The position numbers and the translations under genes were made by a program. From Chloranthus sessilifolius (lineage: Eukaryota; Streptophyta; Magnoliopsida; Chloranthales; Chloranthaceae), in contig CM037596.1 in NCBI GenBank assembly GCA_021018995.1, positions 104,143,416 through 104,207,415 of the forward strand: 64,000 bases of DNA, given 5' to 3'. The notes beneath the pieces are model-generated. The model worked only from the letters and a program-made list of their open reading frames with translations. It was not told where the DNA came from and did no database searches. This document shows positions 60,644-64,000 of the stretch, piece by piece. Each line of letters opens with the position of its first letter. Position 1 is the stretch's first letter.

Positions 60644-61780
60644 TTGATGTGTATGCCACTTATTTCTGCAGTCAGGGCCGAACGCTTGATCAGAAAAGGG
60701 TGTAGTGGATACTTGACATTCTTGAAGGAGGATAAGGAAGAGAAGAATATTATTTCGGAGATAGCAGTTGTGCGAGATTTCGCTGACGTATTTTCGGAAG
60801 AATTACCCGGATTACCTCCAGATAGAGAAGTTGAGTTCGCCATCGACTTAGCACCAGAAACGGAGCCTTTTTCTAAAGTACCATATAGAATGACTCCTGC
60901 TGAGTTGAAGGAGTTGAAAGAGTAGTTACAAGAGCTCATGGACAAAGGATTTGTTAGACCGAGCGTGTCTCCATGGGGAGCACCGGTCTTATTTGTAAAG
61001 AAGAAAGATGGGTCAATGCGTTTGTGCATTGACTATCGGCAATTAAACAAACTCATTATAAAGAATAGGTATCCTTTGCCTATGATAGATGACTTATTCG
61101 ACCAGCTACAAGGAGCAAGATTTTTCTCCAAGATCGATCTGAGATCTGGATACCATCAATTGAGAGTCAAGGCAGAGGACATCCAAAAGATTGCATTAAG
61201 GACATATTATGGACACTATGAATTCTTAGTGATGTCGTTTGGATTGACGAACGCACCAGCGTCGTTTATGGACTTGATGAATCGGATGTTTAAACCACAC
61301 TTGGACTCCTGCGTCGTCGTGTTCGTTGACGATATCCTAATATACTCCAAGTCAAAAGCGAAACACGAAGAACACTTAAGGATTGCTCTACAAATTTTGC
61401 GTGAACACCAACTGTACGTCAAGCTTAGCAAGTGTGAGTTTTGGTTAGAGGAAGTTAGCTTTTTGGGATATGTCATCTCAAAACATGGTGTCACAGTTGA
61501 CCCGACTGAGATAGAAGCAGGGGTCAATTGGGAGCAACCAAAGACCGTGACTGACGTCCATAGTTTCCTCGAACTAGCCGGCTATTATTGGCGTTTCGTT
61601 GAAGGTTTTTCAAAGATATCGGGACCACTCACGAGACTTACACGGAAGGATGCAAGGTTCGAATGGAGTGAGACATACAGGAAGAGTTTTCAAGAACTCA
61701 AGAAGAGACTCACTTCAGCTCCAATATTAGCAATTCCGTCAAGCAGTGGAGGATTCACAATCTACAGTGATGCTTCGTAA
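60644..61780 (+). pseudogene. Reverse transcriptase of the gypsy element
   Basis: The lead-in reads DFADVFSEELPGLPPDREVE to a stop at 60923-60925. Then 280 open codons hold [70 protein letters not shown] and [11 protein letters not shown] (the catalytic DD; the usual first Tyr/Phe is Phe as FVDD), followed by the connection domain [20 protein letters not shown]. One upstream stop separates it from the protease. Confidence 0.92.
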
Positions 61781-62260
61781 ATGGTTTGGGTTGCGTGCTC
61801 AACCAACACATAAAGGTGATAGCTTGCGGGTCGAGACAGTTGAAAGAACATGAAAAGAACTATCCGACACATGACCTGGAACTAGCAGCGGTCATATTTG
61901 CACTGAAGATTTGACGAAATTATTTGTACGGTGAGACCTTTGAGATTTTCACCGACCACAAGAGCCTCAGATATCAGTTTACACAGAAGAAATTAAATAT
62001 GAGGCAGCGCAGATGGATGGAGTTCTTCAAGGACTATGACTGTTCCATACAGTACCATCCAGGCAAGGCTAATGTAGTAGCCAATGCTTTGAGTCGGAAG
62101 GGTTTAGCTCAATTGGCTACTTTAATTTTGGGTATGCACAGATGGAAGTTATTTGAAGATCTGTCACTGTATGATGTAAATATCGAGTCGCAAGCTACAG
62201 GAGCCTTTTTGGCTAACGTATCAGTGGGACCAGTGATTTTGAGCATATATACGAGCTACA
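61766..62260 (+). pseudogene. RNase H of the gypsy element
   Basis: It starts with YSDAS (first catalytic Asp), then after a stop and one-base shift [17 protein letters not shown] (Glu), [17 protein letters not shown] (Asp) and [19 protein letters not shown] stop near 61913 and the shift at 61780 inactivate it. Confidence 0.85.
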
Positions 62261-62261
62261 G

Positions 62262-63212
62262 ATGAAAGACCCGACATTAACCAAGATTCGTCAAGATGTG
62301 ATTGAAGGCATCAAACCAGACTTCTCAGTGAAAGAAGATGGTTCATTATTATTCAAGGGCCGTCTCAATGCCGATCTACAACAAATTATCCTTGATGAAT
62401 CTCTCAAATCAAATTATGCGATCCACCCTGGTAGTATAAAAATGTACCAAGATTTGAAAAAGAATTACTGGTGGAGAGGGTTGAAGCAAGACATGGCAGA
62501 GTACGTGTCATGGTGTTTGACATGTCAGCAGGTGAAAGTTGATCATAGACATCCTGTTGGATTATTGCAGCCCCTACCCATACTAGAATGAAAGTGGAAA
62601 TCGATCTCTATGTATTTTATCATTGGACTACCGCGTACAGCGAAGAGATATAATGCCATTTAGATAGTCGAAGACCGATTAACTAAGTCAGCACACTTCT
62701 TGCCTTACAACACGATGTATACGGTGGGAAGACTTACAAAATTATATATGAAAGAGATCGTCCGTTTGTATGGGATTCCAAGTAGCATTGTTTCTGACCA
62801 TGACCCATTATATACATCAAAGTTTTGGAAGAAATTTTAAGAGGGAATGGGAACGCGATTGGATTTCAGTTTGGCATTCCATCTGCAAACTGATGGACAA
62901 ACAGAGTGAGTGAACCAAGTCATAGAAGATATGCTCAGAGCGTGTATGCTAGAACTGCAAGGATCATGGGATCAGTACCTGCCATTGATTGAGTTTGCAT
63001 ACGACAATAGTTTTCAAACGAGCATTGGGATGACACCGTATGAAGCCCTCTATGGACGGCGATGTAGATCGCCTATCAATTGGGAAGAAATCGGTGAGAA
63101 ATTTCTTTTGGGACCCGAGATGCTTGAAGATAATGCCGCCTATGTTCGGATGATAAGGGCAAAACTCAAAGCAGGCAGTAAAGCTACGCCGATCTCAAGC
63201 GGACCAGTGTAG
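62262..63212 (+). pseudogene. Integrase of the gypsy element
   Basis: The zinc-binding part reads IHPGSIKMYQDLKKNYWWRG and WCLTCQQVK (two Cys present, first His of HHCC not seen). The core reads ISMYFIIGLPR, where the usual first Asp (MDF) is Tyr, then SDHDPLYTSKFW (second Asp present) and TDGQTE (Glu present) before a stop. The last part is WDQYLPLIEFAYDNSFQTSI and MTPYEALYGRRCRSPI. At least four stops and a lost catalytic residue make it inactive. Confidence 0.88.
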
Positions 63213-63646
63213 ACTATAAGGTGGGTGAACACGTGTTTGTCAAGGTGTCGCCTATGAAGGGCGTAATGAGATTCAGAAAGAGAGGGAAGCTAAGTCCCCA
63301 TTATCTTGGACCCTTTGAGGTTTTGGGTCGAGTAGGAGAGGTTGTGTATTGTGTTGGCTTACCGCCGCGATACGATTGGGTACACAACGTCTTTCACGTA
63401 TCTATACTCAGAAAGTACGTGAATGATCCTTCTCATATCTTGGGAGGACAACCTTTAGAGATGTGCGAGGATATGAGCATGATAAAAGAATCGGCGGAGA
63501 TATTGGATCGAAAAGAACAAGTGATGCGCACAAAGGTAATTCCATTAGTGCTTGTTCGATGGAAAAATCATCCGGCCAAAGAAGCTATGTGGGAATGAGA
63601 GGCAGACGTGAAAGAACAATATCCGGACTTATTTGTGACAACTTGA
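63213..63646 (+). pseudogene. Integrase C-terminus with chromodomain-like tail
   Basis: The frame reads VGEHVFVKVSPMKGVMRFRK, LGPFEVLGRVGEVVYCVGLP and NVFHVSILRKYVNDPSH (GPY/F module), then EILDRKEQVMRTKVIPLVLV and WKNHPAKEAMWE (stop) EADVKEQYPDLF, which is the C-terminal chromodomain-like module of Tekay/Del-type chromoviruses. I place the element in that lineage on this evidence. Confidence 0.82.
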
Positions 63647-64000
63647 GAGTCAAAAATTGTATCACCGCAAGGATGTTGACAGATTTAACCCGTCTATTAT
63701 AATCCAATGTTGACCATTTGGCCAATTTATCCAATGGGGAGAATGCTAAATAGAAAATTGTGCTGTGATGTGATATAGAATGCATGGTTAGGATTCATCA
63801 TACCACGCAATGGCTATGAAGACATACTTCACAAAACCAATGACCCACTGATCAGGTATTACCAAGAAAACAAAAGAGACATAAAACAAGAAATTTTTTT
63901 TTTGAGATTTCTGATGAAAACCGATTAATCGATTTTCAAATCAATTAATCGATTTGGAAATTCGATTAATCAATTTTGGTCGACTGATCGACTGGCATAC
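63647..64000 (+). mobile_element. 3' untranslated part, PPT-like tract, then unmatched sequence
   Basis: TGGGGAGAATG at 63735-63745 looks like the polypurine tract and first TG of a 3' LTR, but the next bases (CTAAATAG) differ from the 5' LTR start (TAATATCC). ATTAATCGAT-type palindromes begin about 63922, only about 180 bases later instead of about 600. The window ends inside them. Confidence 0.5.

Overview
This window is flowering-plant nuclear DNA from a transposon-rich genome. The evidence is a spliced glutamate-receptor-like gene with GT/AG introns, Ty3/gypsy retrotransposons, plant hAT, Mutator-like (MULE) and CACTA transposons, many MITEs, and plant intergenic AT-rich sequence. I cannot assign a species. 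Only one gene looks intact: a five-exon GLR ion-channel gene on the minus strand at 14391-23206 (897 codons after splicing). Everything else recognisable is a transposon, a solo LTR, a repeat array, or a decayed fragment of a host gene.

Layout. 1-3.98 kb: an intron-bearing histone H3.3 pseudogene, a coiled-coil exon and a 180-bp MITE with a perfect 9-bp target duplication. 3.98-8.19 kb: a solo gypsy LTR (TSD TAATA) that itself contains a 1.7-kb LTR-like insertion (TSD AATTA). 8.88-9.34 kb: one end of a CACTA element. 9.34-11.97 kb: 2.5 copies of a 1.05-kb tandem repeat rich in TTCAAG. 12.6-13.8 kb: a decayed hAT transposase and a small MITE. 14.39-23.2 kb: the GLR gene, whose second intron holds a four-unit, 384-bp array between (TA)n tracts and whose third intron holds two MITEs with clear target duplications. 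24.7-25.2 kb: a TRM/LONGIFOLIA-type gene fragment, partly duplicated. 28.88-36.98 kb: an 8.1-kb MULE with long terminal inverted repeats, carrying a Mutator transposase relic (+) and, convergent to it, a DUF1985/Ulp1-like cysteine protease relic (-). 37.77-38.45 kb: a foldback element.

39.15-50.40 kb is the most striking object. It is an 11.2-kb CACTA element with matching 13-bp ends and a GTA target duplication. I see no CACTA transposase in it. It carries pieces of several unrelated host genes: a GH17 beta-1,3-glucanase, an NHX5/6-type Na+/H+ exchanger exon, a possible kinesin-4 piece, the C-terminus of a DEAD-box helicase like RH28, and one unidentified clean exon. It also carries a LINE 3' end.

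50.64-64 kb: nested gypsy material, namely a minus-strand LTR-like region interrupted by a solo LTR, an Athila-like gag relic, and a nearly full-length chromovirus-type gypsy element (5' LTR, gag, protease, RT, RNase H, integrase, chromodomain-like tail) that runs off the right edge. The gypsy LTRs contain dense arrays of an ATTAATCGAT-type palindrome. A dispersed repeat rich in TATCGGCCGATA recurs at least five times, and both the MULE and the big CACTA landed inside copies of it. No tRNA, rRNA or CRISPR feature was found.
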